DNA of 64,000 nucleotides from NCBI GenBank assembly GCA_007570785.1, contig ML664163.1, positions 832,389 to 896,388 on the forward strand. The letters run 5' to 3'. Shown piece after piece: positions 50,123-61,172 of this stretch; position 1 is the first letter of the stretch; the number at the start of each line of letters is the position of its first letter. The notes under the pieces are model-generated. The model saw only the letters and a list, made by a program, of their open reading frames with translations, had not been told where the DNA came from and did not search any database. A program made the translations under genes and the position numbers. Origin of the DNA: Antilocapra americana. Its lineage: Eukaryota; Chordata; Mammalia; Artiodactyla; Antilocapridae.

Positions 50123-50327
50123 GGTATCGCTGGTGGTAAAGAATCTATCTGCCAATGCAGAAGACATTAGAGACCTGGGTTTGATCCCTGGGTCAGAAAG
50201 ATCCCCCAGAGAAGGAAATGGTAACCCACTCCTTTATTCTTGCCTGGAGAATCCCATGGACAGAGAAGACTGGCAGGCTACAGTTCATAGGGTTGCAAAG
50301 AATCGGACATGACTGGAGCAACTTAGC
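50123..50327 (+). mobile_element. Bov-tA SINE
   Basis: Begins at the right edge of the palindrome: gtatcgctggtggtaaagaa ... tgatccctgggtcagaaaga ... ggacatgactggagcaactt. Confidence 0.9.
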
Positions 50328-50886
50328 ATGCACGCACAGCCAGTTATTAAAACACAGACAAGAATTAATAATATCAAGATGGTACAGGTTGTATATATGG
50401 TAAAAGACTTAAGGACAGAAAAATAATGAGCTGGGGAAGTTGGGGAAGGCTTGAGGAAGAGAACAGGTCTAAAGTAAGTCTGAAAGGATGAGTCTGCCTG
50501 CTTGATCCATTAGCCTAAATTCCTCCTGTTAAACATTCAGGATGTGCTGAGACATCTAGGGAGGGGCTAGATCATGTGCAATATAATGTGTGTTTTCTCA
50601 GGGGCAGTCAGTCAGTGGGGAGCCACAGGATCAGGGTGCTGCAATTTAGAACATTTGGATTCAACCAAAGCCCTTTTAAAGACTTTATCTTTGGGCAAGG
50701 AGAAAACATGAGTGGGAGGAACACCTGTTTCTTGGAAGAAACAGGTTGGCTTAACTTCCTTTGGCCCCATCCTCTAATGAGGCATCTTTTTCTTAACTCT
50801 TTGAATATTCTTCCCAATGCCTGTCAAAAATGAATGCGCACAGAAGCAGTAGGGGAATATACCTTATATTTTTCTCCTCTCTGCAG

Positions 50887-51030
50887 CATCTGAGTGTCAA
50901 GGAGGATGAAATTCAGCAGATGAATCCTCCAGAATTTGAAATGATTGAAGACATCGCAACACTGACTCACCTCAATGAAGCATCTGTGCTGTATGCCCTG
51001 AGGAGGCGCTATGACCATTGGATGGTCTAT
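50887..51030 (+). CDS. MYH15: MYH15 coding exon 3 (residues 66-113)
   Basis: The acceptor is tcctctctgcag and the donor is TAT/gtacgt. The 144 nt give 48 codons, exactly the size of the equivalent MYH7 exon. It encodes the end of the SH3-like domain and the start of the motor: [20 protein letters not shown], then a run of three arginines in [13 protein letters not shown]. The motif N-P-P-x-F-x-x-x-E-D-x-x-x-L-T-x-L-N-E is diagnostic of muscle myosin heavy chains. The frame is intact. Confidence 0.95.
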
Positions 51031-51289
51031 GTACGTGTATATGTCTCTGTGCTGACAGCATGCTGGATTCATATTGGTGATGTCCCAGCCCTCTCTTAGG
51101 TGAAAAAAGATATTGAGTTCATACTCATATGAGGATAACCTTTGCGAAATGCCCACTGTAAGTAAGGGAAGGGACCTTACTGTTTTCCAGTTTTATTTTG
51201 TTAGTATATATATCCCTTTCCACAGATATTCATCCTAAAGTAAAGGCCCAAGGCTTGGAGAGTGATAGACCAGTGCCTTTTAAACACCA

Positions 51290-51640
51290 ACTCTGTCTCT
51301 TACTAGTTATTATTATTTTTAAAGTATTTATTTATTTAGGTTGTACTGGGTCTCAGTTGCAGCATACAATTAGTTGTGGCATGCAGACTTTTAGCTGCCA
51401 CATGTGAGATCTCGCTCCCTGACCAGGAATCTAACCTGGGCCCCAGCATTGGGAGTGCAGAGTCGTAGCCACTGGACCATCAGGGAAGTCCCTAGTTATT
51501 TCTTCTTGGAGTGACCTTATCAGTAATGTGGGATAATAAAGCCTGTCTCTTCATGGTAGCTTGAAGGATAAAACAAAGAATGTAGGTAAAGCATGTAGTT
51601 TAGTGCCTGTTATCTAGTTAGTGCTCAATAAATGGAATGA
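51290..51640 (+). mobile_element. MIR SINE split by a tRNA-derived SINE
   Basis: MIR text before (aactctgtctcttactagtt) and after (gagtgaccttatcagtaatg, gaaggataaaacaaagaatg, gtgctcaataaatggaatga). The short repeat ctagttatt at both junctions marks the insertion. Confidence 0.7.
51322..51493 (-). mobile_element. Ruminant tRNA-derived SINE (CHR type)
   Basis: ttgtactgggtctcagttgc, tagttgtggcatgcagactt, gatctcgctccctgaccagg, accatcagggaagtccct. Confidence 0.88.
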
Positions 51641-51844
51641 TATTTTTTCCCCATCATCACTGATTTGGGGATGATTGGTTGCTCAGCTCCTTTAATTCAC
51701 TCAGAACACATCCAGCCGAAGCAGCACTGAGTGGATTAGGCAAAGATGAAGGCTTTTGGGACCCATTACTGTAAAAGCCTAGCCATGTGACTGGCTTACT
51801 CCTGGGCACTCTGATTTGCTGCATGACTGTCTTCGTTTCCCTGG

Positions 51845-52215
51845 GATGCTGTAACAAAATTACCACAAACAGAGTGGCTTAAAACAAAGGAAATTTATTC
51901 TGTCCTAATGCTAGAGGCCAGAGTCCAAGATCAGATAAACAGATCTGAGACTCTCCACTCCCACCAGAGCCCCAGGGGGAGAACCAGTCCTCACCTGTAG
52001 CAAGCGGCTGTGTCACTCCAGTCTCTGCCCCCATCTCCACATCGCCCTCTCCTCTGTGTGTCTCCTATTGGATTTAAGGCCCAACCAGATATCATCTTGA
52101 GATCTTGCCTTAATTATACCTGCAAAGATCCTTTTTCCAAATAAGATGAAATATTCTGGTGATTAGGATGTGGACATACCCTTTGGGGAGCCACAATCCA
52201 ACCACCACTGTGAGT
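51845..52215 (-). mobile_element. Ancient interspersed repeat, family not named
   Basis: gggatgctgtaacaaaatta, cacaaacagagtggcttaaa, aggaaatttattctgtccta, gccagagtccaagatcag, cctttggggagccacaatcc. This is a very common mammalian repeat (consensus gctgctataacaaaatacca...). I leave the family open. Confidence 0.6.
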
Positions 52216-52613
52216 GACCCACACGAGCTATTCCTCTCAGGGCCTAAAGTATCAGGTTCCTAACCCTGCTGAGACATGGATTCCCTTTAAGCCTCGATAC
52301 CTGAGAGTGGGTTCCTCAAATCAGCAGTCCTGCCATCAGCATCCTCCTTGTCTTTGAAAGGCCTGTGTGTGTCAGACAAGTTAGTGGTTGACAGCTCTCC
52401 CAGGGAAGAGGTAATCCCAGGTCCCCTGTTACTCTAACCTGGTTCTGTCTCTTTCTTTTCGAAGTCCCCTCTCTGTAAGAATACAAAAGCCCTTTTCCTC
52501 TTAGTTCCTTTGTAAGTAAATATTCAAGCAAATGTTACCCGACAGCGAAAGAGCTGACAAACCTGCAAGTATTCCTAACCTACTTTCAGAAATCTTTTCT
52601 GCTCTTCCGCCAG

Positions 52614-52770
52614 ACATATTCAGGGCTCTCCTGTGTGAGCATTAACCCTTACAAGCAGCTTCCAGTGTATCACAAAGCGGTGGCGGCAGCCTATAAAGGC
52701 AGGAGGCGATCAGACGCTCCCCCTCACATCTTCGCTGTGGCCGATAGTGCCTTTCAGAATATGCTTCACA
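52614..52770 (+). CDS. MYH15: MYH15 coding exon 4 (residues 114-165, plus 1 nt)
   Basis: The acceptor is gctcttccgccag and the donor is CACA/gtaagt. The 157-nt length is the conserved size of this exon in sarcomeric MYH genes. It encodes [14 protein letters not shown], then a basic stretch ([18 protein letters not shown]) ending at NMLH. This is the part of the motor that lines the adenine side of the ATP pocket. Two positions are unusual for a sarcomeric myosin: the usual Phe after SGL is Ser119, and the conserved Trp after NPYK is Gln128 (CAG at 52656-52658). Non-muscle myosin II also lacks this Trp, so the change need not abolish function. Confidence 0.94.
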
Positions 52771-52889
52771 GTAAGTGTCTGCCCTACAAAATGAAGGGTA
52801 AAAATATCTGATCTAGTTTTTGTCTGCGTCGCTAAGAGGCAGGTAGGCATTGTGAACGGAGCATGGCCTTTACCGCTGCCTCATCACTT

Positions 52890-53055
52890 GAAGCCTTGTT
52901 TCCTTTCAGATGAAACATGGGCAAAATAGGGCCTACCTCCTAGGGTTATGGGGATGATTAGCTCACATGTCAAATTAAGGGAGATAATGCCTTGAAAGTG
53001 CTCAGCCCAGTGGCAGGCCCAGAGTGAGCCCCCTGTAGCTGTCAGCTTTTATTAC
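52890..53055 (+). mobile_element. MIR SINE fragment
   Basis: gatgaaacatgggcaaaata, acctcctagggttatgggga, gtgctcagcccagtggcagg. Confidence 0.7.
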
Positions 53056-53415
53056 AAAAAGCACCTGCTAGAATATTTGGCACAAAGAAGTTATTCTATA
53101 GTTATTTTTACACCAGGCTTTAAAAAAAAGCCTTAAAATAGTGATATGTCAACCGCTTGCCATTTATCATTTATATTTGGAGCAAGGAAATGGTGATGGA
53201 ATTTGTATGTTCTTATGACTAGCCTTCATAGGGTCAAGGGAAAAGTCTGTTTTATTTTGTACCATTTAAATAGTATCTTTTCTCTAACTGTATACAGAGC
53301 AAATCCTTCTCCTGTGTCTGACTTCAAATTGTAACCAAGGAAATTTTGAATAAGTTTATACCATACATAGAAGTTGTAGCAGAAGAAGGTTCTGACATTT
53401 TCCTTCCTTTTGTAG

Positions 53416-53443
53416 GTCGAGAGAATCAGTCTATACTCTTCAC
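53416..53443 (+). CDS. MYH15: MYH15 coding exon 5 (28-nt micro-exon, residues 166-174)
   Basis: Tiny exon of 28 nt, the same length as its MYH7 counterpart. The acceptor is ccttttgtag and the donor is CAC/gtaagt. With one base from exon 4 it encodes S-R-E-N-Q-S-I-L-F, the strand leading into the P-loop, and it leaves two bases of the following Thr codon. It is too short to detect as a reading frame alone; the support is its length, its phase on both sides and the R-E-N-Q-S-I-L motif shared by all muscle myosins. Confidence 0.93.
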
Positions 53444-53860
53444 GTAAGTGCTTGCTTTTACTTTTTGGCCAAAAGTGAGAGTTTCCATCAAAACAGACAC
53501 CTACGTTTCACTGGATATGAAACATAAAGTTACTGCCTTTGAATTGTTGTTCTTTAGATACCAGATACATGCTAGGCAATAGTAAGGTACTCAGGAAATT
53601 GTCATAACACTTAAGTCAGTGTTTAGCCAAACATGATGCCTGCTAGGCTGCCTCCCAGTTTAGAAGATCCTTTAGAACCTGCAGTGCACATGCTGGTCTT
53701 AATCATCTTGATGAAGAGAGCTCCCTGTCCAGATGATCATTTTCAAAGTTTTCTGGTTGGGTGGAAAGACTGAAAGTCCAGTGCGTATGACCCCTGAACA
53801 GATACCATGCTATTGTGAGCAGCCAGACTGGAGCAGGCCAAGGTACATTAGTTTCATGCC

Positions 53861-54076
53861 TGCTTGCTCAGTCTGTCAGTTGTGTACTATTCTTTGTGAT
53901 CCCATAGACTGGGGCCTGCCAGGTTCCTCTTTCCATAGAATTTTCCAGGCAAGAATACTGGAGCAGGTTGCCATTTCCTCCTCCAGGGGATTTTCCGACC
54001 CAGGGATCGAACCCCATCTCTTGTGTCTCCTGCATTGGCAGGTGGATTCTTTACTACTGCACCACCTGGGAAGCCC
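53861..54076 (-). mobile_element. Bov-tA SINE
   Basis: gcttgctcagtctgtcagtt ... aagaatactggagcaggttg ... gattctttactactgcacca ... cctgggaagccc. Confidence 0.92.
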
Positions 54077-54976
54077 AGTACATTAGGTAGTGGGAATTAA
54101 AGATGGTGAGTCTGAAGGGGCAAGAAAAGAGAGTGAAGAGAAAGAAAGGAAAGGATTTCACTGAGACCATGTTGTATATTAATCTTGCTGGGAGGAGCAT
54201 TGGCCGGCCAGGTGAACTGTCAGCACAGCGACTGAGGCAGAGGCTAGGACTCCAGAGGCAGCGAAATGCTCAAGTTCTTACTCTTCCTAAGCAATGATGA
54301 TGCCACCTCATGTATTAGGCTATCCGTTGGCTTTAGTCATCCCCAGAAAAATAATAGGGTCTCAGAATCTTTGAGCCAGAAGAGTGGTTAGAGTTCAATC
54401 CTTTGCAGAGAGGACAGACTTATTTTTTAGAGTTTCAGACAGAGAAAAGCAGGCCTTAAACCTATGATGCTTTGGGCGATGAGCCTATAAATTCACTGTG
54501 GTGTTCTCCCCACATTACAAAGCTAGCTGACTGTCAAAGGTAAAAGGGGAGTGTAAAGCTCAACTTCCTGGTGGAGTGACTGGTAGGTTCTCTTCTAAGG
54601 GAGAGGGTTGGGCCTGGCCATGTGGTCACAGCCTTCATATGTGACAATCTCTTGAACAGTTGGTAATGGGGAGACCTATCTCTAATTAGCAAAGATACCC
54701 TTCACCTTTTTGTTAACGGGACCAGGAGGGGCAGGCTTCTTATTTTCATAAAAGCCTTTGATCTTTCTCTACTCCAGATTTTTTGCTAATGCTGCATTTC
54801 TAGCCTAAGATATCTTCCCCTCCCAACCAATTAAATGTCTGCCTCTCCTTCAAGTTCCCTCTAAAGTTCCACTTTTCCATAAAACTCTCCCTCTTAGTTA
54901 ATGTGGTTAAAATTATTTATTTTTCATTGTATTTATAATCTGAACCAGTTAACTGTCACTGAATTTCTGATCATAG
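54077..54976. other. MYH15 intron 5, 3' part
   Basis: No exon or named repeat seen. Ends in the acceptor of the P-loop exon. Confidence 0.5.
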
Positions 54977-55070
54977 AGGAGAATCTGGTGCTGGAAAGAC
55001 AGTGAACACCAAGCATATCATCCAATATTTTGCCACTGTAGCAACCACAGGTGAATCCAAGAAAAAGTTG
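54977..55070 (+). CDS. MYH15: MYH15 coding exon 6 (residues 175-206, P-loop and loop 1)
   Basis: The acceptor is ttctgatcatag and the donor is TTG/gtaagt. The 94 nt encode the ATP-binding P-loop GESGAGKT (residues 176-183, catalytic Lys182 present), the helix [11 protein letters not shown], and the first part of surface loop 1 (TTGESKKKL). The MYH7 exon is 109 nt, so loop 1 is about five residues shorter here; loop 1 length tunes ADP release in this family. The intact P-loop argues that the allele encodes a working motor, at least over this part. Confidence 0.95.
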
Positions 55071-56855
55071 GTAAGTATTTATGCATATTGGCAGAAAGGT
55101 GAGGTGGCCCTATCCACTAGTGATGAGGCTCTGCCCTGACCGCGTATGGGAAGAAAAGAGAGAACAATGCCATAGAACAATTAAAAAATTACGAAAAGTC
55201 TTTTTTCCCCATTTTTTCCTCTTAGGAAGATCATCAAGTGCTCTGAACCAATAATCCAAAACCATGAAATTACATAATCTGCTTCATATCTGCTTCAAGG
55301 GGCCCTTATTGGCCTGATCTTTCTTGGCTGGACTCTGAGACTTAGGTACTTAAGATCCAAACCATCTTCTGCTCAAACTATGACCACCAATGCCCCGAAT
55401 GGCCACTTTTGGTATTACTATCTCTTAATCCCTTTAGCTACTGTGAGATGTCAGACTTCCTCAAATAGCCACTGAGAGAACTCTGCTTCCTTTACCCCTA
55501 AATTCTGGTTCAAATTCCAAATGCTTAGTGGATGTACCCTCAACTTTAACCACATTCTAGGTTCTGAAAAACTTTATCTTCTCTCTATTTAAATGTTTTT
55601 ATACTTGGTAATGTTTGCTTTAGCTTACTGGGTTAACAGGTTCATGGTAATAATCTGAGGATACCTAGACATGAGAGTTGGTGTGTAAAATAAGATTAGA
55701 TAATGCTGAACAGAGCTCAAAATCAATGAGCTGTTGAGCTGTTGGGCCTCTTGTCTTTCTATGATTGAATTTGCTATTTTGATTTTCAATTTGATATTGG
55801 ATATTTCCTGCTGTTTTTCCAAAATAAAAGTATGTCAAAATAGCAATCTAGTCCAATTTTCAAACCTTAGAAAGTTTCTTTTCCAGCTACCACACTCCTG
55901 AATTTGATTAATTTCTTTAGTTATCACTGAATTCTATTATTCACTAGGTGTTACTTTATTTTTGTGTACAGTTTAGGTTGTTTGGTGTGCATTTGTTTGT
56001 TTGGTCTAACCATTGAGCCTGTGATAATACATAACACAATACATAATACAAAAACTTTTATGAAAAATTTTGCTCATATAGCCCAATTACTTAAAGTAAA
56101 CCCATAATACATAGAAAGAACATAGTATTTATAAGTCTATACATTCTGAAATACTACATACTATGAAATTCTCCTCATAGAAAGAGTATTTGGGACTCAA
56201 TGGAAAGTTTAGGCAGTGGCAGTTTAGGTGCTAAGTGGTCATTAAGACTCACTCAATGACAGAAAAAACAGACTTGCCCGAAGTAGATGACCTGCTTTGC
56301 CCCATCAGCCTGAGCACATAGGATTTAAACTTAAGACTAATAAATACCATTTCAAGTCACTTCTTGGTATGAACCTCTAGATTACTTAGGAATAATAGCA
56401 AGCAAAAATATAACTGATAATGCCAAGAATCTGCTGTACTATCTTAGAATAAATTTCTAGATGTAAGGATTGAATGGGAAGAGAGGAAGATTAGTAATGA
56501 GGAGGAGTATATGGAATGAAGTCTGGAAATAGGCTATGGTATTTGTTATTATTTACTTTGGTAAAATATCAATTTTCTTTTCCTACTCATGCCAATTCCA
56601 ACCAAAAAAGAAACATTGCAAGTAAGTGATCTCCAACCTATAGTCTTAGGAGCATCATATGTTGTCAGTCTTTCCTCCATCTATTTTTCTAAGTTCCCAT
56701 TCTAAAATAATATTTTATCACCAAATTCAGAAGTGGTTTTTGGCCACTTATTATCAAAACAAGAATGAGATTTGACCTTGGTATGGAGGGGCTTGCCACA
56801 TTACAGAATTCTGCTAAACACTTCATCAGTTGTATTTCTCTTACCTGTATCCAAG
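55071..56855. other. MYH15 intron 6
   Basis: AT-rich, no gene or named repeat seen. Ends in the acceptor of the switch I exon. Confidence 0.5.
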
Positions 56856-56948
56856 GAAACTCTACAAGATCAAATCAAACAAGTGAATCCTGTCTTGGAA
56901 GCATTTGGAAATGCCAAAACCCTGAGAAATGACAACTCTTCTCGTTTT
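56856..56948 (+). CDS. MYH15: MYH15 coding exon 7 (residues 207-237, switch I)
   Basis: The acceptor is ttacctgtatccaag and the donor is TTT/gtaagt. The 93 nt equal the MYH7 exon exactly. It reads ETLQDQI, then [21 protein letters not shown]. It contains N-A-K-T and switch I (NDNSSRF, 231-237), which contacts the gamma-phosphate. Muscle myosins usually begin this exon with Gly (G-T-L-E-D-Q); here it is Glu207. The frame is open and in phase on both sides. Confidence 0.95.
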
Positions 56949-57771
56949 GTAAGTAACCAAATTGAGCAGTTTATTGGAGTCTTTAATTTTTAGCAAATGG
57001 TAAACTTCATGCCTGAGCACACAGATGTGAAAAAATGTTTTTCCAGAATATCAGAAGTTTTTGATGACTGTACATAATATTGTTAGATTCCTCAAAAATT
57101 TTTGCTAGCTTCATCATTAATACACTTAAGATGACTACCTGAAAAGCTTCTACTAGGTGATCAATTTCAGGAAGAAAATATTTTAATACTTTAAAATTCC
57201 TTACCACTGCTGAAAAGCTCACTCAGCAAATTCTAATGATGTTTTATATTTTATTACATTTTACAGATTTGAAAGTAATTTCTCCTTTGTAATTTCCTAT
57301 ACTCCTTGTAAAAGTCATTTTGGTAAGCACTTCCAAATTCACTTACTACAATGATTGTTTTGACTTTTGCCTATGAACCTCCTGCCCCTGGATATATTTC
57401 ACTGGGGAATTTTTTGACAGGGAAAAAAACACTTCTTAAAATATTTTTTGATAGCCAACAGTCCCACGATAAAATGATTTGTATTAGATCACTAATCCAT
57501 TTTATGCCAAGAATGAGTGTCAGGGAGCCATTTAATAATTTACAAGGAAATTTGTAAAAGGCTTCCTTTTGAGTCTCTAGGCATGATTAAATAACAGCCT
57601 CCTGCTCATTTGACTGGTTTCCCTCCAAAAACAGAGCTGCCCTGACCACACTTACATCTCCTTGTGGTATCTGGCTGTGTAGCAGGTGCTAATACTGGTC
57701 CAGAAAACAATGGATAGATTTGAGATTTGTCAGAATGTGGTGAGAATTTGTGCTTAAATATGAAAGAATAA

Positions 57772-58040
57772 AACTGGGGGGGGGAGGCCAAGAGAGGGAA
57801 AAGGGAAGAGTGGAAAAGAGGGAGGAGAAAAAGAAGATTAAAAAAAAAAGTAGAATAAAAGGAAGAAGGAAGAGAATAGTAAGTGGAAAGAAAAATAAAT
57901 AAGGAAAGAAAGCAATTGAAAAAGACCAAGAAAAACATTGGAAGGATGGAAAGAAAGAAGAAGTAGCAAAGCAAATTAAACAAAGATGGATGAATGGAAA
58001 GAAGGAAGGAAAGAAAGGAGAAAGAAAGGGGGATTTAAAA
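57772..58040. repeat. Purine-rich (GA/GAA) low-complexity tract
   Basis: About 270 bases almost free of C and T on the plus strand, with GGAA, GAAAG and AAGAAG motifs after a G run at 57,775-57,784. It causes a spurious Phe/Ser/Leu-rich minus-strand frame of 125 codons. Confidence 0.9.
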
Positions 58041-58830
58041 AAATCAAGAAATCCAGGTTAAATTCTTTAGATTAATGCTCCATCTATGAAGTTGGAGACA
58101 AGCAGGATACTGGCCCTCGATAGTTAAGGTGCATATCAAAGGAATAATTTCAATGAGCCAGACTCTTGCATCTTCCCATAAACAGAAAAACACTAAACTC
58201 ATTAACTTGAGATGGTCTATTTTCTTTGATTAGCAGCAGCATTTTTTGATGTTCTGATTACCTGGTTTTTGTTGCAAAGACTCCTGTATCCCAGGCACCT
58301 ACCTTACTTCTTTGAAGCAGTCTTTCAGATCTATCTGAGAGGCTGTCTTCTGGGCTTAAGTCCTCAGTGAGTCCACTGAAAAAACATAATTCTCACCTTT
58401 TAGGTTATGAGTTTTTTTCAGTTGACAGTACATAAATGTATATGTGTGTAAATGCACATAGGCATGCAGGGACCCCTATGTACATGTTTGTGTGTGCATA
58501 TGTACAAATGTGTGTTTGTGTGTATGGATCCTGTTAGACTGCATTTTTTAACTTAATGGCTTACTCACCCTGTATGTGGCTGCTCTCCCCTTGCCAGTCT
58601 GCATCCCGCTGTGATTCTTTCCTTGCCTGGATTCACCTCCTCCAGGTTGCTTCCCTTCTGCGTTGACTTCCTCATCCTGCGGGCTGTAGCCCACTGGACT
58701 GCCTCCTTGACTGTGTCTTGATGCACTTGGGCTCTGTAACCTCTGGGTGGACTTTCTGTCCCATCAGATACTGTCTTATGGCTTTTCATTGACAAGAAAG
58801 GAAGGGAGCCTCATCTATAATCATGCCAAG
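58041..58830. other. MYH15 intron 7, unassigned segment
   Basis: Includes a TG/CA-rich stretch at about 58,438-58,525. A 76-codon minus-strand frame (58,565-58,795) shows no recognised domain. Confidence 0.5.
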
Positions 58831-59215
58831 GTGATGTTTTGAAACTCAAGTCCCATCATGTCACTCTTCTGCTTAAAACCTCCCAATGTCTTCCGAGCAC
58901 ACACAAAGTAAAACCCCACTCCTTCCTGTGGCCACATGGCTGACCTAATATGATGCCTGCTGCCTGCCTACTCTCAGACTCTGCTTTCTTCTCTGCTTTC
59001 TCTTACTTGCTGTACTCCTTCACATCTGGCTTTTCTGTTGATTTCAAAACACACCAACTATTCCTCAGTCAGAGCTGTTGCGTTTGCTGCTTACACCTAG
59101 AATCTAGAAGATTTGGAGCACACCTACTTTTTCAATGTGGTACCCATGTCTAGCAGGTTTCCTGGATCATAGTAGATAGATGCTCAACAAATGTTTGCTG
59201 GGTAAATAAAAGAAT
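58830..59215 (+). mobile_element. L2 LINE 3' end
   Basis: caagtcccatcatgtcactc, tgcttaaaacctcccaatgt, aaagtaaaaccccactcctt, ggccacatggctgacctaat ... gatgctcaacaaatgtttgc. A clear L2 tail. Confidence 0.85.
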
Positions 59216-59296
59216 ATACCAAGCAGATATTATTTTTCTCCTTTTTAGTTAACACTGAGGCCTGGAGAGATTCTATAATGCACATAAGAATGCACA

Positions 59297-59660
59297 GCCA
59301 GGAGGAGAGGGGAGGGATAAATTACAGGTTTGGGATTAACATATACACACTATTATATATAAAAGAGATAGCCAATGGGGACCTACTGTACAGTGCAGGG
59401 AATTATACTCAATGTCTTGTAGTGACCTGTAATGGAAAAGAATCTGAAAAAAGATATGTGTATATGTATATACATGTAAATTATATATACATAAATTGTA
59501 TATATATGAAATTATATATATCTTATATAAATAACAATTATACATTTAAATATATGAAAATCATACATTTTTATATATAAAACTGAATTTCTTTATACAC
59601 CTGAAACTAGCACAACATTGTAAATCAGCTACTCTTCAATAAGAAAAAAATTTTAAAAAC
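59297..59660 (+). mobile_element. L1 3' end with internal TA expansion
   Basis: gggataaattacaggtttgg, gatagccaatggggacctac, gtacagtgcagggaattata, then a TA-rich run (59,455-59,580), then ttatacacctgaaactagca, caacattgtaaatcagctac and an A-rich tail. It ends about 225 bases before exon 8. Confidence 0.85.
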
Positions 59661-59884
59661 AAAAGAATACACAGCCAGTGATGAGCAGATCGGAGGCTAT
59701 ACTGGCCCACTGCCAGTCCTGATGACACTCTGGCTGCCTCTTGGCATTAACTGGTGCCATCACACCCCATGTGGAATTTTTTTTTTAACTTTGGAAGAAG
59801 TAGTTACTTTGGGAGTGATGGGTATAATGAAACCATTGCAGCTGTTTGGCATGTTAAATAGGAGACTGTTCTGTGTTCACTCAG

Positions 59885-59948
59885 GGCAAGTTCATCAGGA
59901 TGCACTTTTGTGCCAGAGGCAAGCTGTCATCTGCAGATATCGACATCT
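59885..59948 (+). CDS. MYH15: MYH15 coding exon 8 (residues 238-258, plus 1 nt)
   Basis: The acceptor is ctgtgttcactcag and the donor is ATCT/gtaagt. The 64-nt length is the conserved sarcomeric MYH size. It encodes GKFIRMHFCARGKLSSADIDI, the beta-strand pair after switch I. Residue 246 is Cys (TGT) where sarcomeric myosins nearly always have Gly (HFG). Only 90 bp separate it from the next exon, the shortest intron in the window. Confidence 0.94.
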
Positions 59949-60038
59949 GTAAGTAGGCACTGCACTGTCTGATCACTTTTCTTCTAAGTTTTGCAAGAAC
60001 ACCTACATCTGAATCTTTACTCATGCCTTATTATGCAG

Positions 60039-60134
60039 ATTTGCTTGAAAAATCCCGGGTGATTTTCCAGCAGCCTGGAGAGAGGAATTACCACATATTC
60101 TATCAAATTCTGTCTGGAAAAAAAGAACTTCGTG
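60039..60134 (+). CDS. MYH15: MYH15 coding exon 9 (residues 259-290, plus 1 nt)
   Basis: The acceptor is ccttattatgcag and the donor is CGTG/gtaagt. The 96 nt encode [20 protein letters not shown] and then [12 protein letters not shown], one codon shorter than the 99-nt MYH7 exon. The L-L-E-K-S-R-V and R-N-Y-H-I-F-Y-Q motifs are invariant in class II myosins. One base is left to begin the next codon, but the next exon is not found before 64,000. The window therefore stops about one seventh of the way into a protein of roughly 1,940 residues. Confidence 0.94.
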
Positions 60135-60977
60135 GTAAGTGTATTATTCTGGGGCTGAGTGTCATTCTAAAACAAGACAGTTGTCAGATTATCAGACCTG
60201 GAAAAGTACTGTTTAGTGTGTACTAGCCTGTTTAGAGGGACCTCAGTTTATTTATCCTAAAATGTAAAAAATTGAACCAGATATAGACCCAATGTTCTAT
60301 GATTTTATATGAGTAGAGAGTAAATGGTAACACTTTTCTTTTTTCAAACACTTTTGGAGGTGGGTAGAATGCCCAGCAGAGGTAAATGAATGTGTGTGTA
60401 TGCATGTGTGCACACATGTATGTGTATGTATGTATAAAAAGCATTAGATAATTTAAGGCCTTAAATGATTAAAATCACTTATCACTTAAGTGGGTAGTAG
60501 AGATGAGGCCAGAGGTGGGAGACATTACTCTGGTGTGTAGTGGTCAGAGGGAGTTCTATATAGAAGGGAGGATTTGGGTTGGGATATGAAGAATGGGAAG
60601 GGGGTTTTTACCAGAGTGATGAGTGGAGGGCATTTCTGGTAGCAGTAATAGTGTACACAATGTCAGAAAAAGTCAAGGCAAAATCAGGGAATAGAAAGGG
60701 CAGGTGAACCATAGGGAAGTATTTTCATAGAAGTCTAGTAGACATCTTCTTTGGATGGTTTCTAAACTCAGGAAGTTGAGGGGGTGTTGTGTGCATGTGT
60801 GTGAGTAAGTGTGTGGGGTACAGTGTTTTGTGGAGGGGATGGGGTAATAGGAGGTCAGGATCTGTTGATGGCAGTGGCAGTTAAGCTGGTGTGATAGGCA
60901 GGATGCTCTGGAGGCAGAAATACTGAGAGAAGTGATTGCAACAGTCCCAGGATAAGACGATGAGACAACAGTCTAAG

Positions 60978-61172
60978 GCAGTGGTTCCCAACCTCCAGGC
61001 CTCAGACTCGTATCTCCTATCAGATCAGCAGCAGCAGTAGATTAAAAATAAAATGCACGATAAATATAATGCACTTGAATCATACTGAAACCAACCCCCC
61101 AACATGGTCTGTAGAAAAAATCTCTTCCATGATGTTGGTCACTGGTGCTGAAAAGGTTGGAGACCAGGATCT
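60978..61172 (+). mobile_element. hAT-like non-autonomous DNA transposon remnant
   Basis: Starts gcagtggttcccaacctcca and ends aaaaggttggagaccagg, giving inverted ends (ggttcccaacct against ggtctccaacct). The internal tctgtagaaaaaatctcttc ... ggtcactggtgctg is typical of an old mammalian hAT family that I do not name. Confidence 0.6.

Noticed and set aside
57606..57983. Minus-strand 125-codon frame rich in Phe, Leu and Ser
   Set aside because: It is the translation of the purine-rich tract and has no domain or conserved start.
58565..58795. 76-codon minus-strand frame in MYH15 intron 7
   Set aside because: No recognisable domain, no retrocopy marks and no splice sites that would support it.
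59278..59580. 100-codon frame rich in Tyr and Ile
   Set aside because: It translates an L1 tail and its TA-rich expansion.
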